Assembly (NCBI GenBank): GCA_031270425.1
Contig: JAISXQ010000165.1
Coordinates: forward strand, 1-9,821
Reading direction: 5' to 3'
Length of the DNA stretch: 9,821 nucleotides
From: Prevotellaceae bacterium
GTDB taxonomy: Bacteria; Bacteroidota; Bacteroidia; Bacteroidales; Paludibacteraceae
Made by a program: the position numbers and the translations under genes. The notes under the pieces were generated by a model. It had not been told where the DNA came from, did no database searches, and saw nothing but the letters and a program-made list of their open reading frames with translations. Of the stretch, positions 1 to 7,934 are shown one piece after another; position 1 is the first letter of the stretch; each line of letters starts with the position of its first letter.

Positions 1-1
1 A

Positions 2-1078
2 ATCAAAGCCGAATTGTACATGTATGCCGCACGACCGTTGTTCAACTCGTCTGCTCCTTATCTGGATCTTGGCGAACACAATAACCTCATCTCGTTTGGT
101 AATATAGACGCCGGACGCTGGCAGAAAGCCGTTGTTGCTTCCGAAGCTGTGATAAGCTGGGCTTTGGCAAACGGGTATGAAATTATTAATACGGGAAATC
201 CATTTGACGACTATGGAAGCGCGGTAGCTACACCGGGCAACAAGGAAACGCTTCTTGCCTATAAACATCAAACATTAGCCAATAACGCCAGCGGATTTAC
301 CTATTATCATCCTTACGGACAAAGCGGCGGATGTAACGGAATGAGCTATCACCAGCTGACCCAATACAAAAAAGCTGATGGAACGGATCAGATATGGCCT
401 AAGTTGGACGAAGAAAGATCGTATGCCGAGTATGCCACCAAAATCAACGAGATGGAACCGCGTTATAAAGTTTCGGCAATGGGCGCCGGTATCGATGCGT
501 GGAACAATCCGAATAATAATTATTGGAGCAGCGCGAATGTGAGCGGGCAATCAAACTGGGAAGGAGTAGGCGGAAATGAGGCTTGCGGACGCAGGGTAAA
601 ATTCTGGTATCATGCGGGCAGCAGATTCTGGTTTGAATTTCCGATTTTCCGTTTGGCAGAATTTTATCTGAACCTTGCCGAAGCTTATAATGAAGCAGAG
701 AATCCCGCCAAAGCATTGGAAAATCTGAAAGTAATAACGGACAGAGCCGGTTTGCCGGAAGTAACAGAAACGGACAAAGTAAAACTGCGGAAAATCATTC
801 AGCGTGAATGGGCAGTCGAATTTTATGAAGAAGGGCGACGCTTGTATGATGTGAAACACTGGAAACTCGAAGAGATAAGCAACGGTATCATAGGTGGAAA
901 TAAGCATAATTTCATATTTACCTATACCAGCGGTAATTCCGGACGTGTACCGGCAGATTACCAGACTTATTCCGTTCAGTTCGTTTACAAGGGATTCTGG
1001 TCGGCAAGCCAGTACCTGAGTCCTTTCCCGAATAAAGAAGTAAACAAAAGCTATTTGGTACAAAATCCCGGATATTAA
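2..1078 (+). CDS. SusD/RagB-like glycan-binding lipoprotein, 3' part (5' end outside window)
   Basis: This is the C-terminal part of a SusD-family outer-membrane lipoprotein, which binds oligosaccharides on the cell surface and caps its SusC transporter. The frame is open from the first bases, reading IKAELYMYAARPLFN, the SusD motif around 'KA..YLYAASPLFN'. The true start, signal peptide and lipobox therefore lie upstream. Further on come the conserved AEFYLNLAEAYNEA helix (about 656-697), REWAVEFYEEGRRLYDVKHW (about 806-865; family pattern 'ER..El.fEg.R..Dl.RW') and the SusD-typical end SPFPNKEV...LVQNPGY before TAA. Its own SusC partner is probably just upstream, because another SusC begins only 34 bases downstream. 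A start at TTG 14 is possible on paper but would cut through the conserved helix, so I read the gene as truncated by the window edge. Family assignment is firm; the ligand is unknown. Confidence 0.93.
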   Translation: MKAELYMYAARPLFNSSAPYLDLGEHNNLISFGNIDAGRWQKAVVASEAVISWALANGYEIINTGNPFDDYGSAVATPGNKETLLAYKHQTLANNASGFTYYHPYGQSGGCNGMSYHQLTQYKKADGTDQIWPKLDEERSYAEYATKINEMEPRYKVSAMGAGIDAWNNPNNNYWSSANVSGQSNWEGVGGNEACGRRVKFWYHAGSRFWFEFPIFRLAEFYLNLAEAYNEAENPAKALENLKVITDRAGLPEVTETDKVKLRKIIQREWAVEFYEEGRRLYDVKHWKLEEISNGIIGGNKHNFIFTYTSGNSGRVPADYQTYSVQFVYKGFWSASQYLSPFPNKEVNKSYLVQNPGY

Positions 1079-1112
1079 TAATAACATCTTAAATCAAAAT
1101 TTTCAATAAATT

Positions 1113-3941
1113 ATGATCAAACACAGTAATATATTCATAAAGAGAGCTATGCTATGTATAGTGTGCATAGTTGCTATTGCGGCTGTTAATGCTCGGCAGC
1201 CGGACTCTTTACAGAATAAACAGACAAAATATTGGAATCAGGAGCAACCCGGATTATTCTTCGGAGTAGATAAAGTAAACAGTACGTCAGCGGCGTCGTC
1301 GGTATCGGGCGAAACGCTTTACAAGACGCCTGCGGCAAATCTGACCAATACGTTTTACGGACTTTTTCCCGGATTATCGGTCGTACAAGGTTCCGGCGAA
1401 CCGGGTTATGACAAGGCAACCGTGAATATAAGAGGTATCGGTTCGTACAATTATGGCTCTTATACCGTTTTTGTGGACGGATTTCAAACCACTCCCGACT
1501 ATTTACAATACCTGACGCCTTCCGAAATCAAGAATGTATCTATTCTTAAAGATGCGGCGGCATTAGCCCCTTTCGGCATGAAAGGCGCCAACGGCGTTAT
1601 ATGGGTAGAAACCAAACGCGGGGAAACGGGCGCTATGAAAGCGCAGGTACAGTTGCGGAGCGGTATTCAGAAGCCGCAACAAATAACCAAACCGCTCGGA
1701 GCAAACGACTACGCTTCGCTGTATAACGAAGCTGTCAGCAACGACAACGGACGCGTATGGACGCCCGTCAGCAACGGTACGCCGGGAGCTGATACCGACT
1801 GGTACGGCGAGGTACTCAATGCCAGTACGCCTTTTTCATCGGTTGACGCTTCTTTCAGCGGTGGCGGAAACGCTTCGAAATACTTTGTTTCGCTTGCTCA
1901 TGTCGGCAGTTCTGGATTTTATAATGTCCCGAACGACGACTCGCACTCCAACGCACGACTGCAACAGTACAACATTCGTTCCAACTTCGACTTTTCGCTC
2001 TTCAACATATTTGAAGGAAAAGTGGATTTGGGCGGACGTATCGAAGACCGGAAATACCCTGCATACAATGGCGCGGCATTATGGAATAATCTGGAACGCT
2101 ATCCGAATAATATTTATTCTGCCCGGAATGATAATGGAACGTGGACGGGAACGGCGATCCATCCCGACAATCCGCTGGCTTCTATTCGCGAATTGGGTTA
2201 TTTTGCTACACGCGATCGCACCTTGCAGGCTAATTTCTCGTTGAAGGAAAAACTCGATTTCATCACGCAGGGTTTGTATTTGTCGCAGGCTGTTTCGTTC
2301 AATAGCTGGACGCGTGGAAGTTCTTCAAAAACGAAAAACTATGCCAGATATATCAATGGCGTACAGCAGACAAATGATCAAAACACCGATCTGCAAATAT
2401 CCGACGACAGCGGTACCAATCAGTGGTACTGGCAACAGTTGCAACTTGGAATCGGATATCAGAAACAGTTTGGATTGCATCAGATAACTTCTGCCGTCAA
2501 TTACCTGCAATATACATACAGAGTGGATATGAATATGAATGGTCTGGCAGGTATTAATACGAATTATGCGTATGCAAATGTCGGCGGACGTTTTCACTAT
2601 TCGTACAATGATACGTACGCGGCTGAACTTGGTTTCGCATACAGCGGATCGGACAACTATATGAAAGGTAATCGCTTCGGGTTTTATCCTGCCTTGTCTT
2701 TGGCTTGGATACTTTCCAACGAGGAATTTTTAAGCGGCGTCGCGTCTGTCGATTTCCTCAAACTGCGTCTCTCGGCAGGAAAATCCGCTTACGATACATT
2801 CGATGGGGGCAGGTATCTGTATCAGCAGTACTATTTGTATTCGGGAGGCTATTATACCGGAAATTCAACTCCAGTATGGCACGGTGGTTTGACTTTGGGC
2901 TCTATCGCGAATCCAGATATTTTTGCCGAAGAAAGCGCCAAATATAATTTGGGGATAGAAAGTAAGCTTTGGAGAGGACTGAATGTGCTGCTGGATGCTT
3001 TTGTTGATAAACGTTCGGGCATAGTAACCACCGACAACTCAATATCTGCCGTATTTGGCGCTACGCCTCCTTACCGGAATGTCGGAAAAGTAAGCACCGC
3101 GGGAATAGAGGTTGCCGTATCATACGAAGGCGTTGCCGGCGATATAACTTACTCCGTAGGAGGAAATGCTACTTGTATCAAAGACAAGATAGATTACATG
3201 GCGGAATTGACTCCATCTTCGCCTTTGGCAGCCCGAACGGGACAAAGCATTGGAACACAGTTCGGATATGAAGCCGCCGGTTTTTATGACATTACCGATT
3301 TCAATAGCGATGGAAGCTTAAAAAGTGGCATACCGACGCCAAGTTTCGGAAATGTGCAAGCCGGAGATATGAAATACCGGGATATTCACGAAGACGGGAT
3401 AATTGACGAGCGGGATATGACCAAAATCGGAAATTCTTCTTTCCCGAATCTGATATATGCGTTTCACGCAGAAGCCGGATGGAAAGGTTTTGATTGCCGT
3501 ATTCTCTTTCAAGGTACAGGCGGGCGGGATGTAAACACGCTCCAAAGTGCATGGAACAAATTCGCGGCATTTACAAACAACGGCAACGCCTATGAAATCG
3601 CCAAAGGACGCTGGGCGTACTATCCCGATCAAGGCATTGATACGAGAGCCTCCGCATCATATCCCCGGTTATCTACGCAAAATAATGAGAATAATTATAA
3701 AAGTTCAACTTTTTGGATAAAAAACGGCGATTTTCTTAAACTCAGAAATGTGGAAATAGGTTATTCCCTGCAAAAAAACACATTGGATAAAATCAAATTG
3801 TCCAACGCGCGCATTTTTGTCAATGGAATAAATTTGTTGACATTTAGCGAACTGACAAGAGATTATCAGATCGATCCCGAAACGGTATCGGGTTATCCTG
3901 CCGTGAAATCATATAACATAGGTATAACAGTAGGCTTTTAA
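1113..3941 (+). CDS. SusC/RagA-family TonB-dependent outer-membrane transporter, short form
   Basis: This 942-residue protein is a TonB-dependent outer-membrane channel that should import glycan fragments with its SusD partner. Residues 1-27 form a Sec signal peptide (cleavage likely after VNA). The plug domain follows almost at once, about 52-170, with NIRGIGS at 105-111, VFVDG at 119-123 and the SusC signature ILKDAAALAPFGMKGANGV ending at 162. The 22-strand barrel fills the rest. It includes the SusC motif GDMKYRDIHEDGIID at 751-765 and ends in an aromatic residue (ITVGF), as barrel proteins need for assembly. The usual carboxypeptidase-regulatory-like domain of about 80-90 residues between signal and plug is missing, which makes the protein shorter than most SusC members (about 1000-1100 residues). 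No clear TonB box was identified. The second SusD gene follows after 13 bases, so the two are surely co-transcribed. Confidence 0.95.
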   Translation: MIKHSNIFIKRAMLCIVCIVAIAAVNARQPDSLQNKQTKYWNQEQPGLFFGVDKVNSTSAASSVSGETLYKTPAANLTNTFYGLFPGLSVVQGSGEPGYDKATVNIRGIGSYNYGSYTVFVDGFQTTPDYLQYLTPSEIKNVSILKDAAALAPFGMKGANGVIWVETKRGETGAMKAQVQLRSGIQKPQQITKPLGANDYASLYNEAVSNDNGRVWTPVSNGTPGADTDWYGEVLNASTPFSSVDASFSGGGNASKYFVSLAHVGSSGFYNVPNDDSHSNARLQQYNIRSNFDFSLFNIFEGKVDLGGRIEDRKYPAYNGAALWNNLERYPNNIYSARNDNGTWTGTAIHPDNPLASIRELGYFATRDRTLQANFSLKEKLDFITQGLYLSQAVSFNSWTRGSSSKTKNYARYINGVQQTNDQNTDLQISDDSGTNQWYWQQLQLGIGYQKQFGLHQITSAVNYLQYTYRVDMNMNGLAGINTNYAYANVGGRFHYSYNDTYAAELGFAYSGSDNYMKGNRFGFYPALSLAWILSNEEFLSGVASVDFLKLRLSAGKSAYDTFDGGRYLYQQYYLYSGGYYTGNSTPVWHGGLTLGSIANPDIFAEESAKYNLGIESKLWRGLNVLLDAFVDKRSGIVTTDNSISAVFGATPPYRNVGKVSTAGIEVAVSYEGVAGDITYSVGGNATCIKDKIDYMAELTPSSPLAARTGQSIGTQFGYEAAGFYDITDFNSDGSLKSGIPTPSFGNVQAGDMKYRDIHEDGIIDERDMTKIGNSSFPNLIYAFHAEAGWKGFDCRILFQGTGGRDVNTLQSAWNKFAAFTNNGNAYEIAKGRWAYYPDQGIDTRASASYPRLSTQNNENNYKSSTFWIKNGDFLKLRNVEIGYSLQKNTLDKIKLSNARIFVNGINLLTFSELTRDYQIDPETVSGYPAVKSYNIGITVGF

Positions 3942-3954
3942 AAACTCGGAAATC

Positions 3955-5613
3955 ATGAAAATAAAACATTTTATATATTTAATTCCTGCGTTACTGTTTA
4001 CGACGGGATGCGATCTGCTGGACACCAGAATAGATACGCAGATTATGGAAAAGAATCTGGAAACGAATTTTCAGTATTTATTTGATATGGGTTATTCTCC
4101 ATACGCCAATTTGAACAGCGGGTTTTATCACATCGACAATAATATTGCCGCTCCGATGTCCGATGAAGCGGAACAGACAGCAGCTTCTTCCAATTCACAG
4201 ATTTTCAACAACGGAAGCTGGGGACCTTACAACAATCCCGATGATACTTACGGCAGATGTTATGCCGGAATAAGGGCTGCCCATATCTTTCTTGATTACA
4301 GCGTTGATTACACGACAAAGTTAGCGTTGAATCGTGATACGGTGTCAGACGGAGGCTACCAGTATCGGCGTGATGTTGCGGACATTGCTTTCCTTAGGGC
4401 GGAAGCTCAGACGCTGATAGCTTATTATTATTTTGAGTTGATAAAACGTTACGGAGCAGTGCCTTACGTAGATAAAGCATTGTCGTTGGACGATGAAACA
4501 GATCTTCCCCGTATTGCTTATCACGAAATCGTGGATAAAATCGTAGCGAAGATAGACGAGGCGGCAGATTATTTGCAGGTGAACTGGAAAAATTACGATT
4601 CGCAGCGCGACGGACGCTTTACAAAAGGCGCGGCGCTGGCGCTTAAATCGAGGATTCTGCTCTACGCGGCAAGCAAGCGCGACAATCCGGATAACGACAA
4701 GGAAAAGTGGAAAAGAGCAGCCTTAGCTGCATATGATGTTATTCAGCTTAACCAGTATTCGCTGGCAAGCAACTACCGGACATTATTCCTCGAAAGCAAC
4801 AGCGTAACGGAGGCCGAGATTATCATGTCCATACGGGGAGGTTCTTCCAACGAAATAGAAAAAGCGAACTATCCTATCGGCACGCCCGGAGGAAACAGCG
4901 GAGTAACGCCTTCGCAGAATCTGGTTTCCGCTTACGAATACAAGAGCGCCCCCGATCCAAACAATCCTTATGCAAATAGAGATCCGCGTCTGGAATACTC
5001 TGTGGTAACGAATAATAGTCAATGGAACGGACGTACCATCAGAATGTGGCAAGGCGATGACGCGGAAGATGCGTGGGATAAAACCAATGCGTCGAAAACC
5101 GGTTATTACTTAAAGAAATTCCTGATTGAAAATTTATACTTGATACAGGACGAAAAAAGGATACATAACTGGACGCTTTTCCGTTATGCCGAAATACTGC
5201 TCAATTACGCGGAAGCGATGAACGAAGCATACGGACCGGATAACGATAACGGCTACGGACTTACCGCACGTCAGGCTGTAAATCAGATAAGAAGCCGTCA
5301 GGGAGTAGCTATGCCGCCTGTGGAAGCTGCCAATGATACGGAAATGAGGGAAAGAATCAAGCATGAGCGAAGAATAGAGCTGGCGTTTGAAGGACATCGC
5401 TTCTTCGACCTGCTGAGGTGGAAAGACGCGGAATACGCTCTTAACCAACCCTTAAAAGGCGTAAGGGTTGCGAAACAGGGAGAAAATTTTACGTATACAG
5501 AATTTACCGTAGAAAACAGGATTTTCTCGGCTCCTAAAATGTATTATTATCCCATTCCGCAAACTGAAATAAATAAATCGAAAAATGTCTTACATCAGAA
5601 TGAGGGCTGGTAA
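3955..5613 (+). CDS. SusD/RagB-like surface glycan-binding lipoprotein
   Basis: This complete 552-residue SusD homologue should form the hinged lid of the SusC encoded just upstream. The N-terminus (MKIKHFIYLIPALLFTTGC) is a lipoprotein signal with the lipidated cysteine at 19; threonine at -3 is a loose lipobox, a leniency common in Bacteroidota. SusD landmarks appear in order: the TPR-like segment FLRAEAQTLIAYYYFELIKR with GAVPYV (about 146-172), ALKSRILLYAAS (about 229-240), FRYAEILLNYAEAMNEA (about 408-424), ERRIELAFEGHRFFDLLRW (471-489), and the closing YYYPIPQTEIN...QNEGW. It differs in sequence from the SusD fragment at the left edge, so the locus carries two distinct glycan-binding lids. 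ATG 3955 is the only start that preserves the signal peptide. The glycan bound is not predictable from sequence. Confidence 0.95.
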   Translation: MKIKHFIYLIPALLFTTGCDLLDTRIDTQIMEKNLETNFQYLFDMGYSPYANLNSGFYHIDNNIAAPMSDEAEQTAASSNSQIFNNGSWGPYNNPDDTYGRCYAGIRAAHIFLDYSVDYTTKLALNRDTVSDGGYQYRRDVADIAFLRAEAQTLIAYYYFELIKRYGAVPYVDKALSLDDETDLPRIAYHEIVDKIVAKIDEAADYLQVNWKNYDSQRDGRFTKGAALALKSRILLYAASKRDNPDNDKEKWKRAALAAYDVIQLNQYSLASNYRTLFLESNSVTEAEIIMSIRGGSSNEIEKANYPIGTPGGNSGVTPSQNLVSAYEYKSAPDPNNPYANRDPRLEYSVVTNNSQWNGRTIRMWQGDDAEDAWDKTNASKTGYYLKKFLIENLYLIQDEKRIHNWTLFRYAEILLNYAEAMNEAYGPDNDNGYGLTARQAVNQIRSRQGVAMPPVEAANDTEMRERIKHERRIELAFEGHRFFDLLRWKDAEYALNQPLKGVRVAKQGENFTYTEFTVENRIFSAPKMYYYPIPQTEINKSKNVLHQNEGW

Positions 5614-5666
5614 GTAAAAATCGTATATAATTAAAGTTGATTTCAAAAATCTTATAAATTACAACA

Positions 5667-6788
5667 ATGAAGAATATAATGAAAAATACGGCTTACTTGT
5701 GTGTCGCTTTATTTTTGCTGGTATTGAGCGCATGCGAACCGGACGACAACGAAAAAGAGTGGGGCGTCGCGAAAGTATATATGCCGCAGGCTGCCATTCT
5801 CAACGGTGGTTTGAGCAACGATTATCCCGTGCCTTTGAGCAATAATGCGTCCACAGAGAACTATGAGATTGATCCGGTAACGAATACACTGAAAATTACG
5901 CTTGGCGTTTATCGTTCGGGACTTTCATCGCTAAAAGCTTATTCTGTGTCGGTACAAGCCGATATTGACGCAAGCAATGCTGCGGTGGGGAGTATCAACA
6001 AAGGGATTCTTCTGCCCGCTGATACCTATTCGCTGCCGTCAACCGTATCGGTGCCCGATGGCGAGAGAGAAGCTGTTTTCTCTTTAAATGTTGATTTGAA
6101 CAAACTCATCAGTGATTATCCATCTTATGGAGGCGGTAAATTGGTGTTGGTTGTAGGAATTTCGGATCCGACAAAATATGAGTTGAATCCAAAATTAAGC
6201 AAAACAACCATTATTATTGACGGTCCGTCCTTCCTTCCCGCGCCCAAAATAGTACAGGGCGGAGATTTTGAAAGCGGAAGCGAACAGTATTGGACGCGCG
6301 TCAATTTCAGTGGAAGTCTGGATGAATCCGTCGCAGCCATTACGAATGGAGCGCTTGTTTTCAATTACGGAACAACAGCGGCAACGGGAGAAATCTATTT
6401 CTATAATACCATACAGCTGGAAAAGGAAAAGACGTACAAATTCTCATCTAATTTTTCAAGTACGGGAGGTAGCACGATTGTTAGCGCGCGTTTCTATCTG
6501 ATAGTTACTCATGTACTTTCAAGCACCGTTTCGTATGCGCAGGATGGACAATATAGCAGCGATACGAATACATTCTTCTGTATGTGGGATGCGTGGAACG
6601 GAATGAAGAACCCTGTTAACGGTACCTTGCCCCAAAACAGCGGCTGGGCTGGTGGAAATATTGAAAAGGGAAGCGGTCTTTTCACTCCCAAATTTTCGGG
6701 AACGGGCTACCTGATAATAGGTGTTGTGGCATGGGGTAGCCCTATTGGAATCATTACGCTCGACAATATTAAGATCGAAGAGCAATAA
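5667..6788 (+). CDS. SusE-position surface glycan-binding lipoprotein (DUF1735/BT_3987-like N-terminal domain plus CBM-like domain)
   Basis: This 373-residue protein lies directly after susD, where PULs normally encode a SusE/SGBP-B type surface glycan-binding protein. The signal peptide ends in a canonical lipobox LSAC with C23. The following EPDDNEKE is acidic, as in Bacteroidota surface-export signals. Residues about 35-185 (VYMPQA at 37-42; ILLPADTYSLPSTVSVPDG; KLVLVVGISDP; TTIIID) match the pattern of DUF1735/BT_3987-like immunoglobulin-type domains. Residues about 192-373 begin GGDFESGSEQYW and end ITLDNIKIEEQ, the opening and closing pattern of jelly-roll carbohydrate-binding modules of the CBM4_9 kind. 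I infer that the C-terminal half binds the glycan and the N-terminal half spaces it from the membrane. The gap to susD is 53 bases. ATG 5679 (Met5) is an alternative start giving a shorter signal. Domain calls are by eye. Confidence 0.82.
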   Translation: MKNIMKNTAYLCVALFLLVLSACEPDDNEKEWGVAKVYMPQAAILNGGLSNDYPVPLSNNASTENYEIDPVTNTLKITLGVYRSGLSSLKAYSVSVQADIDASNAAVGSINKGILLPADTYSLPSTVSVPDGEREAVFSLNVDLNKLISDYPSYGGGKLVLVVGISDPTKYELNPKLSKTTIIIDGPSFLPAPKIVQGGDFESGSEQYWTRVNFSGSLDESVAAITNGALVFNYGTTAATGEIYFYNTIQLEKEKTYKFSSNFSSTGGSTIVSARFYLIVTHVLSSTVSYAQDGQYSSDTNTFFCMWDAWNGMKNPVNGTLPQNSGWAGGNIEKGSGLFTPKFSGTGYLIIGVVAWGSPIGIITLDNIKIEEQ

Positions 6789-6814
6789 TTGAATCAAAAG
6801 AAATATTTGTAAAT

Positions 6815-6842
6815 CCTGACAGGTTTTGAAAAACCTGTCAGG
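6815..6842. repeat. Perfect intergenic palindrome (13-bp arms, 2-base centre)
   Basis: CCTGACAGGTTTT at 6815-6827 is followed by GA and then its exact reverse complement AAAACCTGTCAGG at 6830-6842. As RNA it would fold into a 12-13 bp hairpin. It lies 26 bases after the stop of the binding-protein gene and 32 bases before the first GH16 start. There is no T-run after it, so it is not a classical intrinsic terminator. It could instead act as a partial terminator, an mRNA 3'-end stabilizer separating the transport genes from the enzymes, or a copy of a dispersed palindromic repeat. The structure is read directly from the sequence; the role is open. Confidence 0.85.
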
Positions 6843-6874
6843 AAGAAGCAATAACTTAAAATGTCTATATTAGT

Positions 6875-7837
6875 ATGAAAAAAACTATTTTATTATTCCT
6901 GCCTTTCTGGATAATGTGTTTTGGACTATATGCGCAAAATTCCGATACTTGGGAGCTGATTTTTCAAGATGATTTTAACGGTACGGCGGTCAATCAATCG
7001 CAGTGGGGAATGTATTACAGCGCCGGACATGCCGGAAACGGACTGCGTCGCCCCGAAGCATATACAGTATCGGACGGCATTCTTACCGTAACCGCACAAA
7101 TGATTGATGGACAGCTTGTTTCGGGTGGAATGGCACACCAGCTGAATGTTACATACGGTAAATTTGAAGTGCGTGTCCGTGCCGATGATGATTCGAGCAA
7201 GGCTACCAGCGCAGTGCTGCTTACATGGCCCCAAAGTGAACGTTGGCCTATTGACGGCGAAAATGATTTTTATGAAACGACGACCAACAGGCGGGAAAGT
7301 TTTCATACGTATATCCATTATGGCGCCGATAATAACCAATATCACAAGGACCACAAGTTCAATGTAAAAGAATGGCGCGTGGTAACTATGGAATGGGAAG
7401 CGGAGTGGATTAAAATTTATGTTGACGGCGAGCTGCAATGGACGTTGACAGATAAAAACGCCATTCCGGACGTACCTCATCATCTTTGCATACAGTTGGA
7501 TGCATTTAAAAAAACAATGACCGGAAGTACCCGGATGCAGGTGGATTGGGTGAAAATATACCGCCGTTCTGTAAGCAGTGGATATAATCAAATCAGCGCA
7601 AACGAAGCTTCGGTGGCGTCTGTATCCCGCTCGGCAAACGGACACGCCTCTGTGCAGGTCAGTGATAAGGTAAAGGGATATTTGAAACTCGAAGTTTATG
7701 ATATAAGCGGACGCCTGCTGCACACGCCTTACGAAGGAACAGCTATCCCTGACTCGTTTACACTGCCATTTTTAGGAAGTGGTATCCATGTGCTGAAAGC
7801 CTATACCCACAACGGCGTTTACAGCCAGAAGTTTTAA
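6875..7837 (+). CDS. GH16 endo-glycanase exported by type IX secretion (C-terminal sorting domain)
   Basis: This is a 320-residue glycoside hydrolase family 16 enzyme, a retaining endo-acting hydrolase of beta-linked polysaccharides. Residues 1-21 are a Sec signal peptide (ending CFGLYAQ). The GH16 jelly-roll covers about 24-231 and holds the catalytic motif ENDFYE: E129 is the predicted nucleophile, D131 the assisting acid and E134 the acid/base. This is the ExDxxE (beta-bulge) form seen in laminarinases, agarases and carrageenases, not the ExDxE form of lichenases. Asparagine at the second place, usually Ile or Leu, is unusual. Residues about 243-320 form a type A type IX secretion sorting domain: LEVYDISGRLL at 272-282, LGSGIHVLKA at 300-309, ending YSQKF. 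The enzyme should therefore be released or surface-attached through the type IX pathway. It is a close paralogue of the next gene. Substrate is unassigned. Confidence 0.93.
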   Translation: MKKTILLFLPFWIMCFGLYAQNSDTWELIFQDDFNGTAVNQSQWGMYYSAGHAGNGLRRPEAYTVSDGILTVTAQMIDGQLVSGGMAHQLNVTYGKFEVRVRADDDSSKATSAVLLTWPQSERWPIDGENDFYETTTNRRESFHTYIHYGADNNQYHKDHKFNVKEWRVVTMEWEAEWIKIYVDGELQWTLTDKNAIPDVPHHLCIQLDAFKKTMTGSTRMQVDWVKIYRRSVSSGYNQISANEASVASVSRSANGHASVQVSDKVKGYLKLEVYDISGRLLHTPYEGTAIPDSFTLPFLGSGIHVLKAYTHNGVYSQKF

Positions 7838-7884
7838 AAACTGAAATTTGAAGTGTAATTGTACGAAGGTGCGAAAATTAACGC

Positions 7885-7892
7885 TATATTTG
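7885..7892 (+). promoter_or_regulatory. Possible -7 promoter element between the GH16 genes
   Basis: TATATTTG matches the Bacteroides -7 consensus TAnnTTTG exactly and lies 42 bases before the ATG of the second GH16 gene, in a 97-base AT-rich gap. The -33 side is weak: ATTG at 7858-7861 has a 23-base spacer, slightly long, and TTTG at 7847-7850 is too far. It may be an internal promoter giving the second enzyme independent expression, but an 8-base match in AT-rich DNA can arise by chance. Confidence 0.3.
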
Positions 7893-7934
7893 AAAATTAT
7901 ATACTTATTTGGAAACCTATAAAACTAATTTAAA

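Noticed and set aside
551..1087. Antisense open frame of 178 codons opposite the SusD fragment
   Set aside because: The sense strand carries conserved SusD motifs through the whole stretch, and the antisense product shows no recognisable family features.
6861..6878. Five-codon upstream frame (ATG ... TGA) whose stop overlaps the first GH16 start as ATGA
   Set aside because: It could suggest translational coupling, but so short a frame without a ribosome-binding signal is likely chance in AT-rich DNA.
6926..7723. Long antisense open frame (265 codons) opposite the first GH16 gene, with a similar one at 8301-8798 opposite the second
   Set aside because: Both lie wholly or largely opposite clear GH16 coding sequence and resemble each other only because the sense genes are paralogues. 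No signal peptide, domain or spacing supports them.
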